Source: Armatimonadota bacterium (GTDB lineage: Bacteria > Armatimonadota > UBA5829 > JAUSEB01). From it: 64,000 bases of DNA. The stretch covers positions 1-64,000 of the forward strand of contig JAUSGG010000007.1 in NCBI GenBank assembly GCA_030649165.1, written 5' to 3'. A program made the position numbers and the translations under genes. The notes below the pieces were generated by a model. That model searched no databases. It saw only the letters and a list, made by a program, of their open reading frames with translations, and was not told where the DNA came from. Positions 26,111 through 35,457 of the stretch are shown here, in pieces. Position 1 is the stretch's first letter; every line of letters begins with the position of its first letter.

Positions 26111-27007
26111 ATGGAATGGTTTGCAAACATGCCCCTGCCGTGGGTGATTGTGATAGTGATCTTTCTTTTCCTGATAAGGTTTATCTTGAAACCCACGCCG
26201 CGTGAGGAACGTATTTTGCCTGCCGGCATACTGTCGGCGGTCGGCGGGGTCAGAGTCGCCCTGGGCCGGATGATGAAGGAAAAGTGGTCAACGACTATCG
26301 CGGAGACAGCGGAGAGCCTCGGCCTTGCGTTTGCGCTCGTTTTCCTCATAATAAGGCCGTTCATCGTGCAGGCTTACTTTATCCCTTCCGAATCGATGGA
26401 GCCGACGCTGCTTGCCGCCACGCCCTCCAGGTCGGGCGACCACCTTTTGGCCAATAAGGCGATATGCAGGCTGCGCGCGCCAAGACATCGCGAAATAGTC
26501 GTCTTTAAGGCGCCCCCGGCGCTCGAAGCCGAGGAAGGAAAAAAAGACTTCATCAAGAGAGTGATCGGAACGCCGGGCGACACCATCGAGGTCAGACAGG
26601 GATTGGTATCGATCAATGGAACGGAGTACAATCATGATCAGATGCGGAGTGAGCTTGGGGACTACGACCATCGAATAAAGTTCTTTCCGAATTGTTTATT
26701 GGTAGGCGACAAGAAGCTTTCCAAGAAGGACTTGGCCGAACGCTTTTACGACTCGGATGCCCATATCGTGATTCGACCAGGGGTCGTTATTCGCAACGGT
26801 AAGCCGCTGAACGAACCCTACACCAATGAAGACCCCGATTACGACTATCCGCTTGTCAAAGTCCCGCGGGACAACTTCTTTGTTATGGGCGACAACCGCA
26901 ACAACAGCAAGGACAGCCACTGGTGGGGCTTTCTGCCGCGGAAGTATGTCCAAGGCAAGGCGATGTTCGTGTTCTGGCCGGTCACGAGGATAGGGCTGAT
27001 TCGGTGA
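26111..27007 (+). CDS. lepB: Signal peptidase I
   Basis: Membrane-bound serine protease that removes signal peptides from exported proteins. The 298-aa protein has two N-terminal membrane segments (about residues 9-26 and 69-87). The catalytic Ser is in IPSESMEPTL (near residue 95), the general-base Lys in DFIKRVIGTPGDTIEV (near 150), and box E reads GDNRNNSKDSHWWGFLP. A 60-residue insertion between boxes D and E (near 175-235) is longer than in minimal Gram-positive enzymes. AGGAG lies about 12 bases before the ATG, a long spacing. Single gene; a 9-mer repeat run follows (27013-27066). Confidence 0.95.
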   Translation: MEWFANMPLPWVIVIVIFLFLIRFILKPTPREERILPAGILSAVGGVRVALGRMMKEKWSTTIAETAESLGLAFALVFLIIRPFIVQAYFIPSESMEPTLLAATPSRSGDHLLANKAICRLRAPRHREIVVFKAPPALEAEEGKKDFIKRVIGTPGDTIEVRQGLVSINGTEYNHDQMRSELGDYDHRIKFFPNCLLVGDKKLSKKDLAERFYDSDAHIVIRPGVVIRNGKPLNEPYTNEDPDYDYPLVKVPRDNFFVMGDNRNNSKDSHWWGFLPRKYVQGKAMFVFWPVTRIGLIR

Positions 27008-27101
27008 GGGGGAAGAGTCGGAGGAGTCGAGGGAATCGGACGGGGCGGACGGGTCAGACGAGTCAGGCAGGCGAGAGACTCATACCTCATGCCTTCCTTC
27101 C

Positions 27102-28172
27102 TCACCATGTCTCCTTCAACAACTGAATCATGTGCTTGAAGTTCTCGAACGGGGCGTTGGCCGGAACGGCGTGATCTACGGCCGGTATCCAGCCGAGTCT
27201 CTTGTACAGCTTCCTGGCCTTCGGGATGACTTCTTCCTCGACTTCCTTCTTGCCCTTCAGCAGTTTGCGTTTGTCTATGCCGCCGATGAACAGGAACTGG
27301 GGAAACCGCTCGGCGTAGTCAACAATGTCCTGTTCGGACGCGATCTCGACGGGGCTTGCGCCGTCCACCCCGGCTTCGATCCACAACGGTATCAGCTCTG
27401 AAATATGCCCGTCGCAGTCAACGAAGACCTTATCGGCGCAAATGCTCTTTGCTTCCTGCACGAGTTCACGGTAACGCGGCAGGAACTTCTCTCTGAAAAG
27501 AGTCGGTGAGACCATGCAGGCTGTCTTGTACGCCATGTCCTCGCTTATCATCAGGTTGTCTATTTTTGCGCCGGAGAAGTGCGCGCGCATGAGCCTGACG
27601 TTGTAGTCGAGGATGAAATCCATCATCTCGTCTATCAGCTCGGGCATATCGTAGAACGCCACCGACAGGCCTTCAAATCCCATCCACTGCCGCATCGTCC
27701 AATAGAAACCGTAGATGATAGCCATCGCGGGGTGGTCGAAAGTGTGCGTGTTCTGTATGGCCGAATCGAAGGTCTCGTGCCGGCGGCCCAACTCCTCGGG
27801 ATTGTACCGCTCTTTCATGCGGATGAAGTCTTCCCTGGACTCGACAGGGAACTTGAGCCATTTGCGGGTGACAAAGCCGCTGCCCTGCGCCTCGATGCCA
27901 TCTATCCTAAGGGCGCCTTCCTCGTCGTAGTAAGTCACGTGGCCGTCCTTTTCCTCGACTGTGCGCTTCTCGAACTGCGGATAGTGGGCCGGCGCGATCG
28001 GTATGCCGTTGAACCAGTCGTAACCAAGGAGTTCCTCCGTGCTGACGCCCACCGGGTGGCCTTGCTTGACCCACTGGTCCATCGTCGCCTTCCGTATTCC
28101 GAAGGTCCAGATGAACGGCCTGTCAGGGCGGCGGAAGTCAAGCATTGCGTTGTAGCGTTCTCTGGGTGTCAT
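27102..28172 (-). CDS. Uroporphyrinogen decarboxylase-family protein
   Basis: A 356-aa (alpha/beta)8-barrel protein of the URO-D superfamily. The start MTPRERYNAMLDFRRPDRPF is typical of the branch of uncharacterised relatives that cluster with sugar and methyl-transfer genes. The later segment KVFVDCDGHISELIPLWIEAGVDGASPVEI, with Asp and His in the active-site region, and FLFIGGIDKRKLLKGKKEVEEEV also fit. The true haem enzyme has conserved N-terminal arginines (FMRQAGR) that are absent here, so porphyrin decarboxylation is unlikely; corrinoid or other methyl transfer is possible. ATG 28172 is chosen because AAGGAG lies 9 bases upstream. Confidence 0.85.
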   Translation of the reverse strand: MTPRERYNAMLDFRRPDRPFIWTFGIRKATMDQWVKQGHPVGVSTEELLGYDWFNGIPIAPAHYPQFEKRTVEEKDGHVTYYDEEGALRIDGIEAQGSGFVTRKWLKFPVESREDFIRMKERYNPEELGRRHETFDSAIQNTHTFDHPAMAIIYGFYWTMRQWMGFEGLSVAFYDMPELIDEMMDFILDYNVRLMRAHFSGAKIDNLMISEDMAYKTACMVSPTLFREKFLPRYRELVQEAKSICADKVFVDCDGHISELIPLWIEAGVDGASPVEIASEQDIVDYAERFPQFLFIGGIDKRKLLKGKKEVEEEVIPKARKLYKRLGWIPAVDHAVPANAPFENFKHMIQLLKETW

Positions 28173-28228
28173 TGTGCGTATCTCCTTGTGCACCGCGGGA
28201 ACTAGTAGAGTGATTCGTAATTAACATA

Positions 28229-28453
28229 TCATGCAGCTTGTTCGACAACCACAATAGACTCAAGGCCGTATTTCCAGTGGAATACAACCGGTGTCCGGTT
28301 GAGTTCAGTCAGGTATTGCTCAATTCGTCTGACAAGTTCAGCCTTTGAGTGGACTCTGATTCCACGCAGAAACGTATTGGTCATCTTGGCAAAGAATGAT
28401 TCGATCAGGTTCAGCCAAGAGCCGTGTGTTGGCGTATGGATGAACTCGAATCG
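28229..28453 (-). pseudogene. IS630-family transposase C-terminal fragment
   Basis: Reading the minus strand from 28453 gives about 74 residues ending at a TGA at 28229-28231, containing FEFIHTPTHGSWLNLIESFF, AKMTNTFLRGIRVHSKAEL, VRRIEQYLTELNRTPVVFHW and KYGLESIVV. This is the last DDE acidic residue (the Glu in LNLIE) and C-terminus of IS630-type transposases. A stop codon precedes it two codons upstream of FEF, and the N-terminal two thirds of the gene are missing, so it is a dead remnant. It sits between the URO-D-like gene and pabBC. Confidence 0.85.
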
Positions 28454-28499
28454 TCAGTTGCCGCAGCATACCTCAACTCTTGAGCGGCTTCCTTTGGTT

Positions 28500-30371
28500 T
28501 CAGCGTCTCAGCGGTTCAAAAGCCTTCCAAACAACTGCGCCGGACTCCTCGTCAACGATCTCCCCCACGGCAATCGCTCCCCGCACGGAGTTGCCGATCA
28601 CGACCTCTTCACTCGTCGCGAGATCACCCAGGCTGATGGCCCGTTCCGCCACCCCATTCTCTCGCAGGAAGACGTCCCGCCAAATCCCCGGCAGCATCCC
28701 TTCGGAAATGGGCGAAGTAACCCATTCGCCGTTGATGTAAGCAAAAAGATTCGTGAAGGAACCTTCTGTTACATTGCCCCGCTGGTTCAGGAACATGACC
28801 TCAAAGAAACCCTCTCGCTGCGCTTCTTCAAGCGCCTGGTCGTAAAGCTGCCTCCGCGTGGTCTTGTGGAACAGAAAACGGTCCCGGGAGTCCGTGCGCC
28901 GGGACGACAGCAGGACACGGACCGGCGTCGCCGGCGCGCCCGGCAGCGGTATTGCCGAAATCGTCACCCGCCCTTCCTGGTCAAGCTCCGCGTGGACCCG
29001 CAGCGGCAACTCCTCCGCGGTCTCGGCGAATTCCCGAATTCGCGCCCGGAAAAGGTTTTCGTCAAACGCAAAATCCCAATACTTCGCAGACTCAGCGATC
29101 CGCGCGATATGCTCGGATTCGTGCGCGTACTTGCGGTCTTCCGTCAAGAGCAGGGTCTCAAACAGCCTCAAATCAGGAGTGAGGTCGAACGCGAAGCTCG
29201 ATTTGAGCAACGTCTCCTCATATTCGCTTTGCGCATCGGAATCCCAGACGATGCCGGAACCGATGCCAAGATCGAACTCCCCGTCCTTATGGACCAGCGT
29301 CCGGATGGCCACGCTGCAGGTGAAGTCGCCGCCCGGCTCGAACAGGCATATCACCCCGGTATACACGCCTCGCGGCTCGGACTCCAGTTCGCGAATGATC
29401 TCCATCGTGCGCCGCTTCGGCGCGCCGGTGATGGATGACGGCGGAAACGTCGCCGCCATGACCTCTCCTACGGACGCGTCGGGCGCAAAGCCGGTCGCCG
29501 TGCTCGTCATCTGCCAGACGCTGCGATACTTCTCGACCGTGAACATAGCCGGAACGGTCACGCTGCCTGTCCGGCAGAACCTGCCCAGGTCGTTGCGCAT
29601 CATGTCGAGAATCATCACGTTTTCCGCGCGGTCCTTCTCGCTGGTCTGAAGCTGCCGGGCCAATTGCTCGTCTTCCTCCAGGGTCCGCCCGCGAGGCCGC
29701 GTGCCCTTCATCGGCCGTGTCTCGATAAGCTCCCCCCGCCTCTTCAGAAACAGCTCGGGCGAAAGGCTCAGGATTTGCGCATCCCCTACGTTGATGTACG
29801 CCGCGTACGGCACCGGATGGGAACGAACGAGCGCGAGGAAATAGTCAAGCGGGTCAACTTCCAAGCCAAAACGCGCGTGGCAAGTGTAGTTCACCTGATA
29901 GGTATCACCGGCCGCGATGAGGTCCCTTATCCGTGCGATTGCCGTTTCATACTCCGCCGCGGTGACGTTGAGGCGGAAGTCCATACTGGCCCCAATGCCA
30001 ATGGCCCCGGACATCCATGTCCGGGACCGACTTCCCTGGACATCCGTGTCCAACAACTCTCTGACCCTAACAACATGCTCTGGAGGATATACGCCAAACC
30101 ACGCAAGCGGAGCCGAACTCCCCGGTTGATGAGTCGCCAGATCGAATGCAGCCCCGGCCTCGTAGGACATGTAGCCGGCAACGTAGCGCCCACCGCGAAC
30201 CTCGGCCTCAATCTGATCTAGATGGTCGGTCAGTGCGGAAACATCGGAGGTGGAGATTACGCGGATCGGGTCAGAGAGCAACAACGCTTCCGGATAATCC
30301 GACCAACGCCTATTGCCGCATAACAGAACGCTGTTGGGTTCCAGGACAGACTTCGATGATACGGGTGTCAA
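28500..30371 (-). CDS. pabBC: Bifunctional PabB-PabC (aminodeoxychorismate synthase component I + lyase)
   Basis: A 623-aa fusion for p-aminobenzoate (folate) synthesis. Residues about 130-375 are the chorismate-binding domain: AAGDTYQVNYTCHARF, LSLSPELFLKR, ETRPMKGTRPRG, DRAENVMILDMMRNDLGRF, FPPSSITGAPKRRTMEII and GIGSGIVWDSDAQSEYEE. Residues about 385-620 form a class IV PLP lyase: FETLLLTEDRKY, catalytic Lys in FLFHKTTRRQLYDQA, EVMFLNQRGNVTEGSFTNLF and SPISEGMLPGIWRD. A glutaminase partner (PabA) is not in the window. An odd segment, DTDVQGSRSRTWMSGAIGIG, near residues 107-126, is encoded by two palindromic repeats (see 30006-30052). Confidence 0.93.
   Translation of the reverse strand: MTPVSSKSVLEPNSVLLCGNRRWSDYPEALLLSDPIRVISTSDVSALTDHLDQIEAEVRGGRYVAGYMSYEAGAAFDLATHQPGSSAPLAWFGVYPPEHVVRVRELLDTDVQGSRSRTWMSGAIGIGASMDFRLNVTAAEYETAIARIRDLIAAGDTYQVNYTCHARFGLEVDPLDYFLALVRSHPVPYAAYINVGDAQILSLSPELFLKRRGELIETRPMKGTRPRGRTLEEDEQLARQLQTSEKDRAENVMILDMMRNDLGRFCRTGSVTVPAMFTVEKYRSVWQMTSTATGFAPDASVGEVMAATFPPSSITGAPKRRTMEIIRELESEPRGVYTGVICLFEPGGDFTCSVAIRTLVHKDGEFDLGIGSGIVWDSDAQSEYEETLLKSSFAFDLTPDLRLFETLLLTEDRKYAHESEHIARIAESAKYWDFAFDENLFRARIREFAETAEELPLRVHAELDQEGRVTISAIPLPGAPATPVRVLLSSRRTDSRDRFLFHKTTRRQLYDQALEEAQREGFFEVMFLNQRGNVTEGSFTNLFAYINGEWVTSPISEGMLPGIWRDVFLRENGVAERAISLGDLATSEEVVIGNSVRGAIAVGEIVDEESGAVVWKAFEPLRR
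30006..30052. repeat. Two hairpin repeats inserted in-frame within pabBC
   Basis: CCCGGACAT-CC-ATGTCCGGG (30006-30025) and TGGACA-TCCG-TGTCCA (30037-30052) are perfect palindromes within the pabBC reading frame. They encode a Ser/Arg/Gly-rich segment between the N-terminal part and the chorismate-binding core. Spacer hairpins of the same style occur elsewhere in the window. Confidence 0.75.
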
Positions 30372-30385
30372 GCGAATGGTCGGCC

Positions 30386-30577
30386 CTATCCTGCCGCTTT
30401 GCGCAACCTGCGTCGGTAGAGAATAACACCGCGCGGGCGTTGATCGCGAGCTTCTCGTGCCGGTGCGAAATCCACATCCACACGTTCACCGTCATCGAAA
30501 TAGTCGGTGGCGTCGTGGGTCTCCCAGAACTCGACCTCTTCCTCTTCCGTCTTAAACTTTGGCAGTTTCTTCTTCAT
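30386..30577 (-). CDS. Short BrnA/CopG-type antitoxin, probably truncated
   Basis: A 63-aa protein whose first 35 residues (KKLPKFKTEEEEVEFWETHDATDYFDDG) match the conserved N-terminus of CopG/BrnA-type antitoxins. The ribbon-helix-helix that normally follows (IxLRLPxxLLxxLKxxA) is not visible; instead the frame ends in a basic RRRLRKAAG. The other two frames do not restore it. So the antitoxin is short, decayed, or of an unusual class. It overlaps the toxin gene by 4 bases and lies just downstream of it. Confidence 0.6.
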   Translation of the reverse strand: MKKKLPKFKTEEEEVEFWETHDATDYFDDGERVDVDFAPAREARDQRPRGVILYRRRLRKAAG

Positions 30578-30876
30578 CTTTGCAGCCCCTTTCGCCGACG
30601 GAATCTGTATCTTTCTCGATCTGTCGCGGGCCTCGCCGTGATGACGCGCACGGTCTCGGGTTCGGACGTGGCAAAGACTACAAAAACGTATTCGCCGCTA
30701 TCTTCCACCCGCGCAATTCCAGCGTATCGATCTGTCCCCGCCTTCCAGATATAGGGCTCAGTATCGCGGTTGAGGAGGGCGCTTTCGACCTCCTCCGGTT
30801 CTATTCCGTGCTTCGATTGTATCTTCTCCACAATGTGGTCCTGCCAGATGATGTGCCTGACTCGAATCGCGGGCAT
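30574..30876 (-). CDS. BrnT-like toxin
   Basis: A 100-aa protein of the BrnT/RelE-fold ribonuclease type: [23 protein letters not shown] (the K-H-G-I/V signature near residue 22), a strand [22 protein letters not shown] and the closing [22 protein letters not shown], which matches the I-S/T-A-R-x-A-x-x-x-E-R end of BrnT. Such toxins cleave RNA and stall translation until bound by the antitoxin encoded next to them. The following 63-aa gene overlaps by 4 bases in the same direction, the usual brnT-brnA order. Confidence 0.75.
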   Translation of the reverse strand: MPAIRVRHIIWQDHIVEKIQSKHGIEPEEVESALLNRDTEPYIWKAGTDRYAGIARVEDSGEYVFVVFATSEPETVRVITARPATDRERYRFRRRKGLQR

Positions 30877-30912
30877 TTCACCTATCCTCAGTATATCCTT
30901 AAAGCACGGTGA

Positions 30913-33345
30913 TCACAACTTGGTCCGATGCGCTGATCCCTCGGGATTCAGCAGCGCGATTCGCAGCACATCGTCCGCGTGCTCCACCATCTCGAACTTG
31001 ATCTGCGCGCGGACGTCGTCGGGGATTTCTTCGAGGTCTTTCTCGTTCTCTTTGGGGATGATGACGGTCCGTATGCCTGCCCGGTGGGCCGCCAAGACCT
31101 TCTCCTTCACGCCGCCAACGGGCAAGACGCGGCCCCGCAGGGTAATCTCACCCGTCATAGCGACGTCTTTTCGCACGGGGCGTTTTGTGAGCGCGGAGGC
31201 AAGGGCTGTCGCGATAGTGATTCCCGCTGACGGGCCATCCTTCGGCACGGCGCCCGCCGGAACGTGAATATGGATATCGGTCCTCTCGTAAAACTCTTCG
31301 TCCAAATCCAGGGCGCGGGCCTTTGACCGTACGTATGTCAGGGCCGCCTGGGCCGATTCCTTCATTACGTCGCCGAGCTGGCCGGTGAGCGTCAACTTGC
31401 CGTCATTCGAGCGCAAAAGCCCTACTTCGATAGAGACTATGTCACCGCCGAACTCCGTGTAAACCAGTCCCGTCGCGGTAGCGATCTCGTCCTTCTCCTC
31501 GGCCATACCATAGTGGTACTTGCGCTGGCCAAGGTAGGTCTTTATATCTTCTTCCCGAACCGCGACGAGTTTGCCGTTGCCCTTGGCGACTTCCTTGGCG
31601 ACCTTGCGGCAAATACTGGCTATCTCCCGTTCGAGGCTCCTGACGCCGGCCTCACGGGTGTACTCCCGGATGATCCTCCTCAGCGCCCCGGTCTCGAAGG
31701 TTATATTCTTCGTCGTCAAGCCGTTCTCTCTGATCTGCTTCGGAACGAGGAATTGCTCGGCAATACGCAGCTTCTCGTCCTCGATATAGCCGGCGAACGG
31801 GATGACCTCCATCCTGTCGCGCAGCGCCGGAGGTATCGTGTCCAAAACGTTGGCTGTGGTTATGAACATCACATCGCGTAGATCGAACGGAACCTCCAGG
31901 TAATGATCGCTGAACGCTTCGTTCTGTTCCGGGTCGAGGGCTTCCAGGAGAGCGGATGAGGGGTCGCCGCGGAAGTCGATGCCGATCTTGTCGATCTCGT
32001 CGAGCATGAAGACCGGGTTTCGATAGCCTGACTGCTTGATTCCCTGGATGATCCTGCCGGGCAGCGCGCCGACGTACGTTCGGCGGTGGCCCCTGATCTC
32101 GGCCTCGTCCCGCACTCCTCCGAGCGAAACACGAATGAACTTGCGGCCAAGCGCGCGGGCGATGGATTTGCCTATTGACGTTTTTCCGACCCCGGGAGGT
32201 CCGACGAAACAGAGAATGGGGCCCTTGTTCGTACCGGTGAGCTTCCTCACGGCCAGAAACTCCAGAACTCTTTCTTTGACTTTGGTGAGACCGTAATGGT
32301 CCTCGTCGAGCACTTTGGAAGCTCCATCCAAGTCGAGCGACTCGTCGGTCCGCTTGTTCCACGGCAGACTTATGACCGAATCCAGATACGTGCGAACCAC
32401 AACCCCTTCCGGGGCCGCATAGGGCATTTTCTCGAGCCGGTCCACCTCTTTCAGGACGCGCTCGGAAACCTCCTGCGGCATCGCCGCCTGGGTGATCTTC
32501 TCCTTGTAGTCCTCGATCTCGCCGGTGCGCTCGTCATGCTCGCCAAGCTCCTGCTGGATCGCTTTCATTTGCTCCCGCAGAATGAACTCGCGCTGGGTGT
32601 TGCCCATTTCCTTCTCAACGCGCGACCTGATGTTGCGTTGGATTTCGAGTATCTCGCACTCTTTCTGCAGGATCACGTTCAACTCTTCGAGCCTGCGGCG
32701 GATCGGCACGATCTCCAGAATCTCCTGCTTGACCTCCACCCGCACCGGCAGCAGCGGGGCTATCGTGTCGGCCAATCTGCCGGGATCGTCCATATTGACG
32801 ACGCTGACCATCACTTCCGGAGGAATCGACCGCCCGTTCTGGACCACCTGCTCAAACTGGGTGACCACGCTGCGCATCAGCGCTTCTATCTCGACGCTCC
32901 ACTCCTCTGCCGCTCGGAGAACCTTGTATCGCGCCTTGAAATAGGGTTCCGTGTGGGTGTACTCGATGACCCTGATGCGGTCCACGCCCTCCAGCATCAC
33001 GCGCACCGTGCCGTCGGGCACCTTCAGGACCTGCACGATCTCCGCCAGCAACCCCACTTCATAGATGCCGTCCACATCGGGGTCTTCCGCCGCCACCACG
33101 CGCTGCGCGGCCAGCAGGATGAACTTGTGCTTGGACATTGCCTGGTCCAGCGCACGAATGGACTTGTCACGCCCGACAAACAGGGGGAACAACTGACCGG
33201 GGAAATAGACGGCCTCGCGCAGTGGCACGAGCGGGAGCGCCCGCGGGAGTTTGCGCTCCTGCGGCGCCTGGATATCCGGCGCGACGCTCTCTAACAGCAA
33301 CTCGGTAGGAGTCGCGTCTTCTTCGGGGGTAAAATTGCGAGCCAT
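30913..33345 (-). CDS. lon: ATP-dependent protease Lon (LonA)
   Basis: A cytosolic ATP-driven protease of 810 aa, normal LonA length. The N-terminal substrate domain starts with [25 protein letters not shown]. The AAA+ core has Walker [14 protein letters not shown] and Walker [13 protein letters not shown]. The proteolytic domain holds catalytic Ser706 in [15 protein letters not shown] and Lys749 in [13 protein letters not shown]. It degrades misfolded and regulatory proteins. It follows clpX by 3 bases on the same strand, so clpX-lon are cotranscribed; tig and clpP lie upstream, making this a proteostasis block. Confidence 0.98.
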   Translation of the reverse strand: MARNFTPEEDATPTELLLESVAPDIQAPQERKLPRALPLVPLREAVYFPGQLFPLFVGRDKSIRALDQAMSKHKFILLAAQRVVAAEDPDVDGIYEVGLLAEIVQVLKVPDGTVRVMLEGVDRIRVIEYTHTEPYFKARYKVLRAAEEWSVEIEALMRSVVTQFEQVVQNGRSIPPEVMVSVVNMDDPGRLADTIAPLLPVRVEVKQEILEIVPIRRRLEELNVILQKECEILEIQRNIRSRVEKEMGNTQREFILREQMKAIQQELGEHDERTGEIEDYKEKITQAAMPQEVSERVLKEVDRLEKMPYAAPEGVVVRTYLDSVISLPWNKRTDESLDLDGASKVLDEDHYGLTKVKERVLEFLAVRKLTGTNKGPILCFVGPPGVGKTSIGKSIARALGRKFIRVSLGGVRDEAEIRGHRRTYVGALPGRIIQGIKQSGYRNPVFMLDEIDKIGIDFRGDPSSALLEALDPEQNEAFSDHYLEVPFDLRDVMFITTANVLDTIPPALRDRMEVIPFAGYIEDEKLRIAEQFLVPKQIRENGLTTKNITFETGALRRIIREYTREAGVRSLEREIASICRKVAKEVAKGNGKLVAVREEDIKTYLGQRKYHYGMAEEKDEIATATGLVYTEFGGDIVSIEVGLLRSNDGKLTLTGQLGDVMKESAQAALTYVRSKARALDLDEEFYERTDIHIHVPAGAVPKDGPSAGITIATALASALTKRPVRKDVAMTGEITLRGRVLPVGGVKEKVLAAHRAGIRTVIIPKENEKDLEEIPDDVRAQIKFEMVEHADDVLRIALLNPEGSAHRTKL

Positions 33346-33348
33346 GTT

Positions 33349-34617
33349 TTAGGAGGCCGCCTTCAGTTCACTTACGGTCACCAGGGTCGGCTCTTTACCA
33401 TCGATTATAGTCTCCGCCGACACAATGCACTTCTTGACATCTTTCGTGGATGGTATCTCATACATTATGTTCAGCATGACTTCCTCGATAATGGTTCGGA
33501 GGGCCCTGGCCCCCATTCCTCGCTTGTAGGCCTGCGCCGCGATAGCATCGAGGGCATCTTCGGTGAAGATGAGATCGACGCCATCGTAATCGAAGAACTT
33601 CTGATACTGTTTGACCAGAGCGTTTTTCGGCTCCACCAGGATTTTGACCAGCGACTCTTCGTCCAACGCTTCCAGAGTCGCAATCACGGGCAGCCGGCCC
33701 ACGAACTCCGGTATGAAACCGTACCTCAGAAGGTCTTGGGGTAGGATTTTCTCCAAGATTTTGCTTTCTTTCAGCAAATCCTTTCCGGAGGACGCCGAGC
33801 GGAAACCGACGCTCGCATGATCGCTCACGCGCCGGTCGATTATCTGGTCCAGCCCTTCAAAGGCCCCACCACAGACGAACAGTATATTGGACGTGTCGAT
33901 CTGAACGTATTCCTGCTGCGGGTGCTTTCTGCCCCCCTGCGGCGGCACGTTGGCAACCGTCCCCTCCAGAATCTTGAGCAGGGCCTGCTGCACTCCCTCG
34001 CCGGACACATCGCGGGTTATAGATGGATTGTCCGACTTCCGCGCGATCTTGTCAATCTCGTCGATGTAAACTATTCCCCGCTGTGCGTTGCGGATGGTCG
34101 TCTGGACGCTTTCGCCCGTGTCGGCCGCCTGTATGAGCTTGAGAAGGATGTTCTCCACATCCTCGCCGACGTAGCCAGCTTCCGTAAGCGATGTCGCGTC
34201 CGCAATCGCAAACGGAACGTTGAGTATCTTCGCAAGCGTCTGGGCCAAAAGGGTCTTGCCGGATCCGGTGGGGCCGATGAGCAGGATGTTGCTCTTCTGC
34301 AGCTCCACCTCGGCATTAGTTGCGTTTACGCGCTTGAAGTGGTTGTACACAGCCACCGAAAGCGATCTCTTCGCCCTCTCCTGGCCGACCACGTACTGAC
34401 TCAGAATTCGATATATTTCCTTCGGCTTCGGGACTGCCCCGATGTAAGCATAGTCTTCCGCGTGAACGACATCGCCCCGGATGATGTCGTTGCAGAGCTC
34501 CACGCAGTCCAGGCAAACTCCGCCGTAAACGCCAAGAATCAGTTTCCTGACCTGGTCCTTGCTCTTGCCGCAGAGCGCGCAGCGCCCGTCGATGCGATCC
34601 ATTCCGGTTCTCGCCAC
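33349..34617 (-). CDS. clpX: ATP-dependent Clp protease ATPase subunit ClpX
   Basis: A 422-aa unfoldase that feeds substrates to ClpP. The N-terminal zinc finger shows C-x2-C and C-x2-C ([21 protein letters not shown]). The AAA+ core has Walker [16 protein letters not shown], the pore loop GYVGEDVEN, Walker [12 protein letters not shown], and the C-terminal sensor region [19 protein letters not shown]. The likely start is GTG 34617, with AAGGAG 9 bases upstream. It is followed directly by lon. The gap to clpP (244 bp) is filled by hairpin repeats. Confidence 0.97.
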   Translation of the reverse strand: MARTGMDRIDGRCALCGKSKDQVRKLILGVYGGVCLDCVELCNDIIRGDVVHAEDYAYIGAVPKPKEIYRILSQYVVGQERAKRSLSVAVYNHFKRVNATNAEVELQKSNILLIGPTGSGKTLLAQTLAKILNVPFAIADATSLTEAGYVGEDVENILLKLIQAADTGESVQTTIRNAQRGIVYIDEIDKIARKSDNPSITRDVSGEGVQQALLKILEGTVANVPPQGGRKHPQQEYVQIDTSNILFVCGGAFEGLDQIIDRRVSDHASVGFRSASSGKDLLKESKILEKILPQDLLRYGFIPEFVGRLPVIATLEALDEESLVKILVEPKNALVKQYQKFFDYDGVDLIFTEDALDAIAAQAYKRGMGARALRTIIEEVMLNIMYEIPSTKDVKKCIVSAETIIDGKEPTLVTVSELKAAS

Positions 34618-34741
34618 GACTTCCTTCTCCTTAGTGCTGCGCTTCGGCCTGTTCTACGAAGCCGAAGCCGTGGTATAGGCGGTGGGCACGGCTGCCCGAT
34701 CAGCTACTCCGTCTTTCGGTATTTCGGGTATCCTGTTCGAT

Positions 34742-34820
34742 AACCCAGAACCTCTCTCCAGCCCTCTCCCGGAAGGAGGGTGAGCCTTCCCCCTCCTCTT
34801 AGGAGGGGGTTAGGGGGAGG
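34742..34820. repeat. CCCTCTCCC / GGGGTTAGGGGGAGG hairpin repeats
   Basis: Two adjoining copies of the dispersed GC-hairpin family (CAGCCCTCTCCCGGAAGGAGGG; then CCCCCTCCTCTTAGGAGGGG with GTTAGGGGGAGG). Related copies: 718-752, 3766-3786, 7848-7876, 11991-12028, 15162-15230, 21051-21092, 25776-25816, 25895-25954, 36811-36853, 39318-39358 and 51434-51512. A TTGTTCCCGAAACAA palindrome follows at 34841-34855, just before the clpP stop. Confidence 0.75.
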
Positions 34821-34860
34821 TTCGATGTTTCAGGAATCTTGTTCCCGAAACAAACCCCCG

Positions 34861-35457
34861 CTAGGGAGTCTTATCTTCAGTCTTGGCCAGTACTGTGTCT
34901 ACTATTCCATATTCGCGCGCTTCTTCCGCCGACATGTAGTAGTCGCGGTCTATGTCTTTTTCCACCTTCTCCACTGGCTGACCCGTATGCTTCGCCAGTA
35001 TCTCCGTCAGAAGGCTCCTGTAGCGAAGGACCTCCCGCGCCTGTATGTCGATATCCGACGGAGTTCCGTGGAAGCCTGCTTCGCCCTGGTGGATCATTAT
35101 CCGAGCGTTGGGCAGCGCGTGCCGCTTGCCCTTGGCCCCTCCGGAAAGGATCACAGCGGCCATGCTCATGGCCTCACCGATGCACCATGTGGAAACATCC
35201 GGCTTGATGAACTGCATCGTGTCGTAGATCGCCAGCCCGGCCCGCACGTACCCACCGGGACAGTTAATGTAGAGATCGAGGTCCTTGTCGGGATCTTCCT
35301 TCGCCAGAAAGAGCATCTGGGCCACGATAAGGTTTGAGATGTCGGTGTCGATGGGCGTCCCGATGAAGATGATCCTGTCCTTCAACAACCGGGAGTATAT
35401 ATCGTAAGCGCGTTCACCCCGCGCTGTTTGTTCAACCACCATGGGTATTAAAGCCAC
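34861..35457 (-). CDS. clpP: ATP-dependent Clp protease proteolytic subunit ClpP
   Basis: A 198-aa serine protease that forms tetradecameric chambers with ClpX. The N-terminus [33 protein letters not shown] is canonical. The catalytic triad is Ser in [13 protein letters not shown], His in ARIMIHQG and Asp in [15 protein letters not shown]. Two motifs differ from the usual form: AASMG reads AMSMA around the serine, and HQP reads HQG with [15 protein letters not shown] after it. The start is GTG 35457, which shares one base with the trigger factor stop (TAGTG), so translation is coupled. Confidence 0.96.
   Translation of the reverse strand: MALIPMVVEQTARGERAYDIYSRLLKDRIIFIGTPIDTDISNLIVAQMLFLAKEDPDKDLDLYINCPGGYVRAGLAIYDTMQFIKPDVSTWCIGEAMSMAAVILSGGAKGKRHALPNARIMIHQGEAGFHGTPSDIDIQAREVLRYRSLLTEILAKHTGQPVEKVEKDIDRDYYMSAEEAREYGIVDTVLAKTEDKTP

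Noticed and set aside
27102-28172. True haem-synthesis HemE
   Set aside because: The N-terminal arginine motif of HemE is missing and no other haem genes are near, so only superfamily membership is claimed.
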